This document shows, in pieces, positions 26,224-34,027 of a stretch of DNA of 64,000 nt (positions within the stretch are counted from its first letter, which is position 1; each line of letters starts with the position of its first letter). The notes beneath the pieces are model-generated. The model saw nothing but the letters and a program-made list of their open reading frames with translations, did not search any database and had not been told where the DNA came from. The DNA is from Bradyrhizobium stylosanthis (GTDB lineage: Bacteria; Pseudomonadota; Alphaproteobacteria; Rhizobiales; Xanthobacteraceae), in NCBI RefSeq assembly GCF_001641335.1, contig NZ_LVEM01000006.1, positions 186,300-250,299 on the forward strand, given 5' to 3'. Made by a program: the position numbers and the translations under genes.

Positions 26224-26859
26224 TCAAATCTCCCGCGCGAACATGCGAAAGCCGGGTGCGCCGATGATCGCCTCGAAGGCGGGATCGCGCTTCTCCTCCG
26301 CGAAGACGAAGCCGGCCTTGGCATAGGCGCGCTCGGCGGGCTCGTTGCCGATCAGGAACGAGATCGTGGCGCGCGCAAATCCGGCTGCCCGTCCCTTGTC
26401 CAGCGCGTGGGCAATCAACGCCTGCATGAGACCGCGACCGCGGTAGGCGGGATCGGTGGCGACATGCTCGATCATCCAGTCGCCTTCGCCGCCCTGCACC
26501 CAGCAAGCACGCGAATAGGCACCGCGTCGGCGGATGGCTTCGAGCTCCGACGCGGCGAGCCCGGCCGCCAAACCGACTTCCTCGATCGCGCGCCAGGCCG
26601 ACGGTCCGGTGTTCGCCGCAGGCACGGCACAAAGCGCCGCGACCGGCTTCCCGTCTATCTCGGCGACCAGGAATTGCGAGACATGCCACATCGACACTGC
26701 GTGCGCCGTCGCGACGCGCGCGATGAAATCGAGGCACTCGGCTTCAGGCCAGCCGAGCGCGACATCGAACCAGCCGCGCGACCGGTAGCCGCGCATCGAT
26801 GACAGAATAATGCTTGCGATGAAACCGGCGTCTTCGGGACGCGCAGACCGTATCGTCAT
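26224..26859 (-). CDS. GNAT family N-acetyltransferase
   Basis: A 211-residue acetyltransferase. The acetyl-CoA-binding motif A is 'IEHVATDPAYRGRGLMQALI' (RGRGL loop, about residues 130-149), followed by motif B near NEPAERAYAKAGFVFAEEKR. It should transfer an acetyl group from acetyl-CoA to an amine, small molecule or protein N-terminus in the cytosol. The N-terminal half is longer than in minimal GNATs. The substrate is unknown. It precedes the CoA-transferase genes on the same strand only in position; in transcription it lies downstream of them by 22 bases and could be co-transcribed. Confidence 0.85.
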   Translation of the reverse strand: MTIRSARPEDAGFIASIILSSMRGYRSRGWFDVALGWPEAECLDFIARVATAHAVSMWHVSQFLVAEIDGKPVAALCAVPAANTGPSAWRAIEEVGLAAGLAASELEAIRRRGAYSRACWVQGGEGDWMIEHVATDPAYRGRGLMQALIAHALDKGRAAGFARATISFLIGNEPAERAYAKAGFVFAEEKRDPAFEAIIGAPGFRMFAREI

Positions 26860-26881
26860 GCGCGCCCCCTGTGCGACGACC

Positions 26882-27532
26882 TTACGTGTTCTTCAGCGCG
26901 ACGCGGAATTCGGCTTCGGTCTTGGACTTGACCTCGTCGAGCGTGACGCCGTCGGCGAGCTCGATCAGGGCCATGCCGCCGTCGCCGTGCTTGTCGATGG
27001 TGAAGACGGCAAGATCGGTGACGACCATGTCGACCACGCGCTCGCCGGTCAGCGGCAGGTTGCACTTCTTCAGGAGCTTCGAGCCGTCCTTGGCCGAATG
27101 CTCCATCACCACGACGACGCGCTTGACGCCGGCGACGAGATCCATCGCGCCGCCCATGCCCTTGACCATCTTGCCCGGGATCATCCAGTTGGCGAGATCG
27201 CCGTTCTGGGCCACCTGCATGGCGCCGAGGATCGACAGGTCCATGTGGCCGCCGCGGATCATGCCGAAGGAATCCGCACTCGAGAAATACGAGGTCGAGG
27301 GCAGCTCGCTGACGGTCTGCTTGCCGGCGTTGATCAGGTCGGCGTCTACCTCGTCCTCATAGGGGAACGGGCCCATGCCGAGCATGCCGTTCTCGCTCTG
27401 CAGGCTGACGTCGACGCCCTCGGGGATGAAGTTCGAGACCAGCGTCGGGATGCCGATGCCGAGATTGACGTAGTAGCCGTCGCGCAGTTCCTTCGCGGCG
27501 CGCGCAGCCATCTGTTCACGGGTCCAGGCCAT
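26882..27532 (-). CDS. scoB: 3-oxoacid CoA-transferase subunit B
   Basis: A 216-residue beta subunit of a family I CoA transferase. The catalytic glutamate that forms the CoA thioester is Glu47 in SLQSENGMLGMGP, and the GIGIPTLVSNFIP segment is typical. Together with subunit A it should move CoA between succinyl-CoA and a 3-oxoacid, most likely acetoacetate, which fits ketone body or polyhydroxybutyrate use in rhizobia. It lies 18 bases after subunit A. PcaJ (3-oxoadipate) is the alternative, but no protocatechuate genes are nearby. Confidence 0.9.
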   Translation of the reverse strand: MAWTREQMAARAAKELRDGYYVNLGIGIPTLVSNFIPEGVDVSLQSENGMLGMGPFPYEDEVDADLINAGKQTVSELPSTSYFSSADSFGMIRGGHMDLSILGAMQVAQNGDLANWMIPGKMVKGMGGAMDLVAGVKRVVVVMEHSAKDGSKLLKKCNLPLTGERVVDMVVTDLAVFTIDKHGDGGMALIELADGVTLDEVKSKTEAEFRVALKNT

Positions 27533-27550
27533 GTGAGTCTCCTGATACGC

Positions 27551-28258
27551 TTAAGCGGCGGTGCGCGGGCGGGTGTTGCGGAATTCGATGCGCTTCTTGG
27601 CCGTACCGACCTCGACGATGCGCTTCACGAAGATGCCGGGCGTGTGGATGTGGTCGGGATTGAGTTCACCGGCCGGAACCAGGTGCTCGACCTCGGCCAC
27701 CGTGATCTTGGCGGCGGTCGCCATCATCGGGTTAAAGTTGCGCGCGGTCTTGCGGTAGATGAGGTTGCCGGCGGTATCGCCCTTCCAGGCGTGCACGATG
27801 GCGAGGTCCGCGAACAGGCCGCGCTCCATCAGATACTTCTCGCCGTCGAATTCCTTCACTTCCTTGCCCTCGGCGATCAGCGTGCCGACGCCGGTCTTGG
27901 TGTAGAAGGCCGGGATGCCGGCGCCGCCGGCGCGGATGCGCTCGGCCAGCGTGCCCTGCGGGTTGAACTCGAGTTCCAGCTCGCCGGCCAGGAATTGCTG
28001 GGCGAACAGCTTGTTCTCGCCGACATAGGACGAGATCATCTTCTTGATCTGCCGGGTTTCCAGCAGGCGGCTGAGCCCGATGCCGTCGACGCCGGCATTG
28101 TTGGAGACGACCGTCAGCCCCTTGACGCCGGATTCGCGGATCGCGTCCGACAGCTCCTCGGCAATGCCGCAGAGGCCGAAGCCCCCCGACATGATCATCA
28201 TGTTGTCTTTCAGAATGCCGTCGAGCGCCGACTTGGCGTCGGGATAGACCTTGTTCAT
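27551..28258 (-). CDS. scoA: 3-oxoacid CoA-transferase subunit A
   Basis: A 235-residue alpha subunit. It shows the SCOT pattern: MMIMSGGFGLCGIAEELSDA, NPQGTLAERIRAGGAGIPAF, and the C-terminal DLAIVHAWKGDTAGNLIYRK, which closely resembles the mitochondrial succinyl-CoA:3-oxoacid enzyme. It is the first gene of an A-B operon with an 18-base spacer. A 312-base gap with a tandem repeat separates it from the divergent AsmA-family gene. Confidence 0.9.
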   Translation of the reverse strand: MNKVYPDAKSALDGILKDNMMIMSGGFGLCGIAEELSDAIRESGVKGLTVVSNNAGVDGIGLSRLLETRQIKKMISSYVGENKLFAQQFLAGELELEFNPQGTLAERIRAGGAGIPAFYTKTGVGTLIAEGKEVKEFDGEKYLMERGLFADLAIVHAWKGDTAGNLIYRKTARNFNPMMATAAKITVAEVEHLVPAGELNPDHIHTPGIFVKRIVEVGTAKKRIEFRNTRPRTAA

Positions 28259-28570
28259 ACAGGAAACCTTCGGCTTGGAGGCGTCGCGCCTTATTGGCGG
28301 CGATTATTAGGCGAAATCGTCCGAAGCCGTCAATGATACGGGGTTCTCCGTTCCGCGGGGCGGTGGTAGAAGCTGCCCACGCGGTGGGCAGACCCGCCTG
28401 CGGCCTTGAAAGCGACAAGAAAACCCATCAAGTTGCGGCACTTAACACGGCAGGACTTGTAAGCTGACAAGACTTGTAGCCTAACAAAGACTTGTAACCG
28501 AACAAAGGCTTGGGCGTGGGGCGCGCAGCTTGCCCGGCCCGACCTTCTGGCACACCAACCCGATCAGGAC
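28259..28570. other. 312-base divergent intergenic region with hairpin and tandem repeats
   Basis: This gap holds the promoters of scoA and the AsmA-family gene. It contains a perfect hairpin CTGCCCAC-GCG-GTGGGCAG at 28373-28391 and the tandem repeat listed separately. No small gene with a ribosome site was seen. Confidence 0.6.
28454..28506 (+). repeat. Tandem direct repeat, three 17-18-base units
   Basis: Units are GACTTGTAAGCTGACAA (28454-28470), GACTTGTAGCCTAACAAA (28471-28488) and GACTTGTAACCGAACAAA (28489-28506), followed by a decayed GGCTTGGG. They end 64 bases before the AsmA-family start. Confidence 0.85.
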
Positions 28571-30523
28571 ATGCCATTGACCATGGCCCAAGGAATGAAG
28601 CGCCTCGGGACGCCGATCGCGGCGCTGCTCGGCGTCGTGCTGATCGCCCTGATCGCGACCTCATGGCTCATCAACCGCGACGCGCTGCGCAAGGCGGTCG
28701 AAGCGCAGATCCGCGACGTCACCGGCCTCGAGCTCAATGTCGCAGGCAGCATCGACATTTCGGTCCTGCCGGCGAGCTACATCTCGTTCCATGACGTCGG
28801 CCTCAAGGGCGGCGGCACCACCGATCCCGCGCTCCATGTCGACGTGCTCACGGCCAATCTGCGCCTGCTGCCGCTGCTGCTGCAGCGGTTCGAGATCGCC
28901 GATCTGACGCTGCTGCGGCCCCGCATCCATGTCAGCCTGAAGCCGGACGGCGAGAGCAACTGGACGCCCTTCATCCAGACCATCGCCCGCACCATGAAGC
29001 CCGGGGCCGACAACCAGGTCTCGTTCTCCGAGATCAGGATCCAGGACGGCGTGCTCAACTACGAGGACGCCATCACGCACGCCACAGAGAAGTTCGAGGA
29101 CATCGACCTGTCGCTCGCCTGGCCCTCGATCTCGCGCTCTTTTGCCGCGACCGGACAGTTCGACTGGCGCGGCGAGCGCGTCGACGGCTCGATCAGCTTT
29201 TCCGATTTCGTCGCCGCCCTCTCCGGCGATCGCTCCGGCCTGAAGGCGCGCATCGCCAGCGCGCCGCTCAAGCTCGCCTTCGACGGCAGCGTCGCCAACC
29301 GCACCAGCCCGATGATGGAGGGCACGCTCACGATCGACAGCCCGTCCTTGCGCAACGCGCTGCGCTGGACCGGGCAGCCGCAGCCCGGCAGCGGCGGCTT
29401 CGGCCGCTTCGCGCTGAAGGCGCGCGCCAACGTGGTCGGCGCCTCGATCGCGCTCACCAACGTCAATGTCGAGCTCGACGGCAACGCCGCCGAGGGCGTC
29501 ATGACCTACGCCAATAACGGCCGGCAGACGCTGCAGGCGACGCTCGCCGCCGACGCGCTCGACTTCACGCCTTATATCTCGACCTTCCGCCTGCTCGCGA
29601 GCGGCGCGCGCGACTGGAACAGGCAGCTGTTCGACCTCAACGGATTGTCGACCACCGACCTCGACATGCGCCTGTCGGCGGCGCGGCTGACGGTGGGCCC
29701 GACCAAGCTCGGCCGGACCGCGATCGGCGCCAACCTGCGCAACGGCGCGCTGGCGCTCTCGGTCGGCGAAGCCCAGGTCTATGGCGGCATCGCCAAGGGC
29801 TCGTTCGGCATCGCGCGCTCCGACAGCGTCGCCGACATCAAGGCGCAATTCCAGTTCACCGACGTCGACCTGCAGGCCTGCGCCACCGAACTGTTCGGCC
29901 TCAACAAGCTGTCCGGGCGCGGCAACATCAACGTCTCGCTCCTGGCCTCCGGCTCGAGCCCGTTCGGCCTCGTGCAGTCGCTCGACGGCAGCGCCACGAT
30001 CACCGGGCATGACGGCGCGATCTCGGGCTTCAACGCCGAGCAGCTATTGAAGCGGCTGGAGCGGCGGCCGCTGTCGGGCGGCGGCAATTTCCGCAGCGGC
30101 TCGACCCCCTACGACAACCTCACCATCGCGGTGAAATTCTCCGACGGCATCGCCACCGCCGAGGACATCCGCGTCGAAGGGCCGGCGGCGAAGATCACGC
30201 TCACCGGCACCGCCTCGGTGCCGACGCGCGAATACGACATGAAGGGCGTGGCGAGCCTCAACAGCACGTCGGGCTTCGAACTGCCCTTCGTGGTGCAGGG
30301 GCCCTGGGACGATCCGCTGATCTTCCCCGATCCGGAAAGCCTGATCCGCCGCTCGCCCGCCTCCGCCCCGCTGCTCGACATGCTCAAGGACCGCAAGGGG
30401 AGCGACGCCGTGCGCTCCGCGATCGAGCGCATCACCGGCGCAGGCAAGCGTCCCGCACCGGCGGAATCGCCGACCGCGGAGAACGCGAAAGAGAACCCCA
30501 AGGACAACGCCAAGTCGAACTAG
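28571..30523 (+). CDS. AsmA family protein
   Basis: A 650-residue protein with one N-terminal membrane helix (residues about 15-36, AALLGVVLIALIATSWLINR) and a large periplasmic beta-rich body. The AsmA pattern at the start is 'VEAQIRDVTGLELNVAGSID', with PASYISFHDVGLK; the C-terminal AsmA_2-like region includes 'KLSGRGNINVSLLASGSSPF'. AsmA proteins are bridge-like lipid or envelope-biogenesis factors linking inner and outer membranes. The tail is low-complexity (NAKENPKDNAKSN). AGGA lies just one base before ATG 28571, so ATG 28583 is an alternative start. Confidence 0.88.
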   Translation: MPLTMAQGMKRLGTPIAALLGVVLIALIATSWLINRDALRKAVEAQIRDVTGLELNVAGSIDISVLPASYISFHDVGLKGGGTTDPALHVDVLTANLRLLPLLLQRFEIADLTLLRPRIHVSLKPDGESNWTPFIQTIARTMKPGADNQVSFSEIRIQDGVLNYEDAITHATEKFEDIDLSLAWPSISRSFAATGQFDWRGERVDGSISFSDFVAALSGDRSGLKARIASAPLKLAFDGSVANRTSPMMEGTLTIDSPSLRNALRWTGQPQPGSGGFGRFALKARANVVGASIALTNVNVELDGNAAEGVMTYANNGRQTLQATLAADALDFTPYISTFRLLASGARDWNRQLFDLNGLSTTDLDMRLSAARLTVGPTKLGRTAIGANLRNGALALSVGEAQVYGGIAKGSFGIARSDSVADIKAQFQFTDVDLQACATELFGLNKLSGRGNINVSLLASGSSPFGLVQSLDGSATITGHDGAISGFNAEQLLKRLERRPLSGGGNFRSGSTPYDNLTIAVKFSDGIATAEDIRVEGPAAKITLTGTASVPTREYDMKGVASLNSTSGFELPFVVQGPWDDPLIFPDPESLIRRSPASAPLLDMLKDRKGSDAVRSAIERITGAGKRPAPAESPTAENAKENPKDNAKSN

Positions 30524-30536
30524 TGCCGCATCATCG

Positions 30537-30570
30537 CGCGCCGATCGGCCGGCAACGGCCGACCGGCGCG
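30537..30570 (+). terminator. Strong hairpin after the AsmA-family gene
   Basis: A 15-base stem with one mismatch (CGCGCCGATCGGCCG against CGGCCGACCGGCGCG) and a GCAA tetraloop lies 13 bases after the stop. No T tract follows, so termination may be Rho-assisted. Confidence 0.65.
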
Positions 30571-30694
30571 AATTGATCCGGCCGAATTGATGCGGCGATT
30601 GGATCGATGCGCAAATTAAGCATCTCCTCCGGCGCGAGGCCCACGACCTGGGTCTGACAAGATGCGTTGATTGCGCTACCACCATGCGCTAGTG

Positions 30695-30714
30695 TTTTAG
30701 CCGACCGGTTAAAA
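30695..30714. promoter_or_regulatory. LacI-like operator upstream of the second ABC importer operon
   Basis: TTTTAGCCGACCGGTTAAAA is a 20-base inverted repeat (TTTTAnCCG..CGGnTAAAA, 16 of 20 positions symmetric). It lies 26 bases before the GTG start of the binding-protein gene. The shape, with CG-rich centre and A/T arms, is that of LacI-family operators. Confidence 0.55.
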
Positions 30715-30740
30715 ACACCGGCCGTTTGAGGGAGAAAAAC

Positions 30741-32126
30741 GTGAAATCCAAGGTTATTGGCGCAGTGTCATTGGCGGTCGCTGCGGCTGGGCTGTTTGCC
30801 GCCACCGCACCTGCCTTTGCGCAGCAGAAGACGATTACGGTCTGGTGGGGCAAGGGCTTCTACCGCTCCGAAGACGACGCGCTGATCGAGACGATCAAGA
30901 AATTCGAAGCCAAGACCGGCATCAAGGTCGAATTGTCGCAGTACGCGATTCAGGACATGATTCCGAAGACGGTCGCCGCGCTCGACGCCGGCACCGTGCC
31001 CGATGTGGCCTATTCCGATTCCTACGACGTGCAGGCGCAGGGCAAGTGGGCCTACGAGGGCAAGCTCGAGGACCTCAGCGACGTCATGGAGCCGATCAAG
31101 GGCCGGTTCGTGCAGAACACGCTGGACGCCTCGATCCTCTACAACGACGTCGCCAAGAAGAAGGCCTATTACGGCTTCCCGCTGAAGCAGCAGAGCATGC
31201 ACGTCCAGATCTGGAACGACATGCTGGAGAAGGCCGGCTTCAAGCTCGCCGACATCCCGACCGACTGGGCGGGCTACTGGACGTTCTGGTGCGACAAGGT
31301 GCAGCCGGGAATCCGCAAGGCGACCGGCCAGCGCATCTACGCCGTCGGCCAGCCGATGGGCGTTGAATCCACCGACGCCTTCCAGTCGTTCTACACCTTC
31401 ATGGACGCCTACCACGTCAAGCTGGTCGACGATGACGGCAAGCTCACGGTCGACGATCCCAAGGTGCGCGAGAACCTGATCAGCGCGCTCAAGGACTACA
31501 CCGACACCTATATCAAGGGCTGCACCCCGCCGTCTTCGACCACCTGGAAGGATCCGGACAACAACGTCGCCTTCCACAACAAGACGATCGTGATGACCCA
31601 CAACTTCACGATCTCGATCGCGGCGAAGTGGTTCGAGGATTCCCAGAACCAGGCCCTGACCCAGGAGCAGCGCGACGCCGGCAAGAAGGCCTACGAGCAG
31701 GACATCGTCACGGCGTCCTTCCCGAAGGCGCCGGATGGCTCGACCATCCGCTACCGCTCCGACGTCAAGACCGGGCTGGTCTTCACCGCGGCCAAGAACA
31801 AGGCTGAGGCCAAGCAGTTCATCAGCTTCCTGCTCCAGGAAGAGAACGTCCGCCCCTACATCGAGGGCGCGCTCGGCCGCTGGTTCCCGGTGACGAAGGA
31901 AAGCCAGGAAAGCCCGTTCTGGCAGGCTGACAAGCACCGCAAGGCCGTCTATGCGCAGTTCAAGGGCGGCACCGCGGCCTTCGACTTCACCAAGAACTGG
32001 AAGTTCACGATCCTGAACAACGAGAACGTGTGGGCCAAGGCGATGAATCGCGTGGTCAGCGAGAAGGTCCCGGTCGACAAGGCCGTCGACGAGCTGATCG
32101 CCCGCATCAAGCAGGTCGCGGGTTAA
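30741..32126 (+). CDS. ABC transporter extracellular solute-binding protein
   Basis: A 461-residue family 1 binding protein. The signal peptide ends TAPAFAQQ. The mature start KTITVWWGKGFYRSEDDALI is followed by 'EAKTGIKVELSQYAIQDMIP' and AALDAGTVPDVAYSD, typical of sugar or polyol binders. Late in the protein 'VFTAAKNKAEAKQFISFLLQ' marks the C-terminal hinge region. GTG 30741 is preferred, with GAGGGAG seven bases upstream; an in-frame TTG at 30726 overlaps that site. Two permease genes follow after a terminator-like gap. Ligand unknown. Confidence 0.9.
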   Translation: MKSKVIGAVSLAVAAAGLFAATAPAFAQQKTITVWWGKGFYRSEDDALIETIKKFEAKTGIKVELSQYAIQDMIPKTVAALDAGTVPDVAYSDSYDVQAQGKWAYEGKLEDLSDVMEPIKGRFVQNTLDASILYNDVAKKKAYYGFPLKQQSMHVQIWNDMLEKAGFKLADIPTDWAGYWTFWCDKVQPGIRKATGQRIYAVGQPMGVESTDAFQSFYTFMDAYHVKLVDDDGKLTVDDPKVRENLISALKDYTDTYIKGCTPPSSTTWKDPDNNVAFHNKTIVMTHNFTISIAAKWFEDSQNQALTQEQRDAGKKAYEQDIVTASFPKAPDGSTIRYRSDVKTGLVFTAAKNKAEAKQFISFLLQEENVRPYIEGALGRWFPVTKESQESPFWQADKHRKAVYAQFKGGTAAFDFTKNWKFTILNNENVWAKAMNRVVSEKVPVDKAVDELIARIKQVAG

Positions 32127-32136
32127 CTCATACTCC

Positions 32137-32161
32137 CCTCTCCCCGCATCGCGGGGAGAGG
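32137..32161 (+). repeat. Family C hairpin between binding protein and permease genes
   Basis: CCTCTCCCCGC-ATC-GCGGGGAGAGG is an 11-base perfect stem ten bases after the binding-protein stop. It belongs to the same family as 15504-15642 and 21545-21570. Confidence 0.8.
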
Positions 32162-32174
32162 TGTAAGAACAACA

Positions 32175-32195
32175 CCGGCCGCGTTTCGCGGCCGG
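32175..32195 (+). terminator. Rho-independent terminator-like hairpin inside the ABC operon
   Basis: CCGGCCGCG-TTT-CGCGGCCGG is followed by CTTCTCTTT. It sits between the binding protein and the first permease gene and would make much more binding protein than permease. Confidence 0.8.
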
Positions 32196-32219
32196 CTTCT
32201 CTTTGAAGAGTCCTAAAGA

Positions 32220-33092
32220 ATGGCGATCACGCTCTCTGGCGATCAGGCACTTCCCGGCCCGCCCCTGTCGTCGCGGCTGACCCCGGCGCAGGTCTGGGGC
32301 ATCATCCTGCTCGCGCCCTATCTGCTCGTTTTCCTGGCCTTCGTCGTCTATCCCGTCTGCTACGGGCTGTGGCTGGCGCGCGCTCCGGCGAACTACGTCG
32401 CGCTGTACAACGATCCGATCTTCGCGCGCGCCGCAGTCAACACGCTGATCTTCCTGGTCATCGGCATCAACATCAAGATGCTGATCGCGCTGTTCCTGTC
32501 CGGCTTCTTCGCCATGCAGCGCACCTGGATCAAATGGCTCTCGGTGATCTTCATCCTGCCCTGGGCGGTGCCGTCGATCCCGACCATCCTGTCGGTGCGC
32601 TTCATGCTCAACCCCGAATGGGGCATGATCAATCACTACATCTTCGCCCTCACCGGCGATGACGGCCCGAACTGGCTGAACGACCCCACCGTGGCGCTCA
32701 GCATGGCGATCGGCGTGCACATCTGGAAGTCGCTGCCGTTCTGGACGCTGATCCTGATCACCGGACGCCTTGCGATCTCGCACGATTTGTTCGAGGCCGC
32801 CGAGGTCGACGGTGCGAGCTGGTGGCAGAAATTCCGCTTCATCACCTGGCCGTCGATGCAGACGCTCTACGTCACCTGCACGCTGCTCTCGATGATCTGG
32901 ACGCTGGGCGATTTCAACAGCGTCTACCTGCTCACCGGCGGTGGCCCGGCCGACCTCACGCACGTGCTGGCGACGCTCGGTATCCGCTATCTCCGGCTCG
33001 ACCAGCTCTCGCTCGCGATGGCCTCCATCGTCTGCGCGATGCCGTTCGTCCTGCCGCTCGTTTACTTCATGATGAAACGGTTGTCGCGATGA
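32220..33092 (+). CDS. Sugar ABC transporter permease
   Basis: A 290-residue inner-membrane protein with about six helices. The first is 'WGIILLAPYLLVFLAFVVYP' and the docking loop is 'FEAAEVDGASWWQKFRFITW' near residue 196. The periplasmic loop after helix 1 is shorter than in MalF. It overlaps the next permease by four bases (ATGA). The ribosome site is weak (GAAGAG at a long distance). No ATPase gene follows. Confidence 0.92.
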   Translation: MAITLSGDQALPGPPLSSRLTPAQVWGIILLAPYLLVFLAFVVYPVCYGLWLARAPANYVALYNDPIFARAAVNTLIFLVIGINIKMLIALFLSGFFAMQRTWIKWLSVIFILPWAVPSIPTILSVRFMLNPEWGMINHYIFALTGDDGPNWLNDPTVALSMAIGVHIWKSLPFWTLILITGRLAISHDLFEAAEVDGASWWQKFRFITWPSMQTLYVTCTLLSMIWTLGDFNSVYLLTGGGPADLTHVLATLGIRYLRLDQLSLAMASIVCAMPFVLPLVYFMMKRLSR

Positions 33093-33940
33093 AGCTTCCC
33101 TCTCTCCGTGACGTCGCGACGGAAGCGCGACTGCTCCTGATCGGCATTCCCGTCTTCCTGTGGACGATGATTCCGATCTACCACATGTTCCTGTTCGCGA
33201 TCTCTCCGAAGGAGGATGCGTTCTCGGGCAAGCTGTGGCCGGACCATCCGACGCTCCACAACTTCGAAATCGTGTTCAAGCAGCAGCACTACTTCCTGCG
33301 CGATTTCTACGTGCAGTTCTGGAACTCGACGCTGATCGCAGCCGCCGTCGGCGTGCTGACGCTGTTCATCGCCACGGCCGCGGCGTTCTCGATCTCGCGG
33401 CTGAAGGTGCCGGGCGGGCGCATTGTGCTGAACCTCGCGCTCTTCACCTATTTCATCCCGGCCGCGTTCCTCGCGGTCCCGATGTATCGCACCATGGGCA
33501 ATTACGGCCTGCTCAACAATCACTGGTCGCTGATCCTGGCCATGGTGACGATCGCATCGCCGTACGCGATCTGGGTGCTCAAGCAGGCGTCGGACAAGCT
33601 GCCGGTCGAGCTGGACGAGGCCGCCGTCATGGACGGCGCTACCACGCTGCAGATCTTCCGCCTGGTCTACCTGCCGCTGATGATGCCCTCGCTGGTCGCG
33701 ATCGGCACCTATGCGGTGCTGCTCGCCTGGAACGAATATCTCTACGCGTTCCTGCTGCTCTCCAACGACCGCGAGATCACCCTCCCCGTCGCGCTCGGCA
33801 ACTTCCTCGCCGCCGACGACTCGCCGTGGGAACTGCTCATGACCACCGGCTTCATCTACGCGCTGCCGCCGGCCGCGGTCTATTACGCCTTCCGCCGCTA
33901 CATGGTGGGCGGGCTCACGGCAGGTGCGGTGAAGTCCTGA
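33089..33940 (+). CDS. Carbohydrate ABC transporter permease
   Basis: A 283-residue permease, partner of the preceding gene. The start ATG overlaps the upstream stop (ATGA); the frame is open further upstream inside the other permease gene but that part is not coding. Helix 1 is 'LLLIGIPVFLWTMIPIYHMF'. The docking loop is 'DEAAVMDGATTLQIFRLVYL'. As in the importer at 789-4113, the ATP-binding subunit is not in this cluster, so a shared or distant MsmK/UgpC-like ATPase is likely. Confidence 0.92.
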   Translation: MKLPSLRDVATEARLLLIGIPVFLWTMIPIYHMFLFAISPKEDAFSGKLWPDHPTLHNFEIVFKQQHYFLRDFYVQFWNSTLIAAAVGVLTLFIATAAAFSISRLKVPGGRIVLNLALFTYFIPAAFLAVPMYRTMGNYGLLNNHWSLILAMVTIASPYAIWVLKQASDKLPVELDEAAVMDGATTLQIFRLVYLPLMMPSLVAIGTYAVLLAWNEYLYAFLLLSNDREITLPVALGNFLAADDSPWELLMTTGFIYALPPAAVYYAFRRYMVGGLTAGAVKS

Positions 33941-33949
33941 AGCCGGCCC

Positions 33950-33979
33950 GCAGGTCGCGCCCGAGATGGCGCGGCCTGC
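33950..33979. terminator. Hairpin between convergent ABC operon and chemoreceptor gene
   Basis: GCAGGTCGCGCC and GGCGCGGCCTGC form a 12-base stem with one G-T pair and a six-base loop, ten bases after the permease stop. It can serve both convergent genes. Confidence 0.6.
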
Positions 33980-34027
33980 CGTATCGCCACGATGCGCCAG
34001 TCGAAGGACCGCCGCGCGCGAAGATCC

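Noticed and set aside
28373..28391. CTGCCCAC-GCG-GTGGGCAG as a terminator
   Set aside because: It lies between divergent genes, where a terminator is not expected, and has no T tract; kept only as a hairpin in the intergenic entry.
30768..32963. Long minus-strand frame opposite the second ABC importer
   Set aside because: Arg/Asp/Val-rich shadow frame; the plus-strand binding protein and permease are clear.
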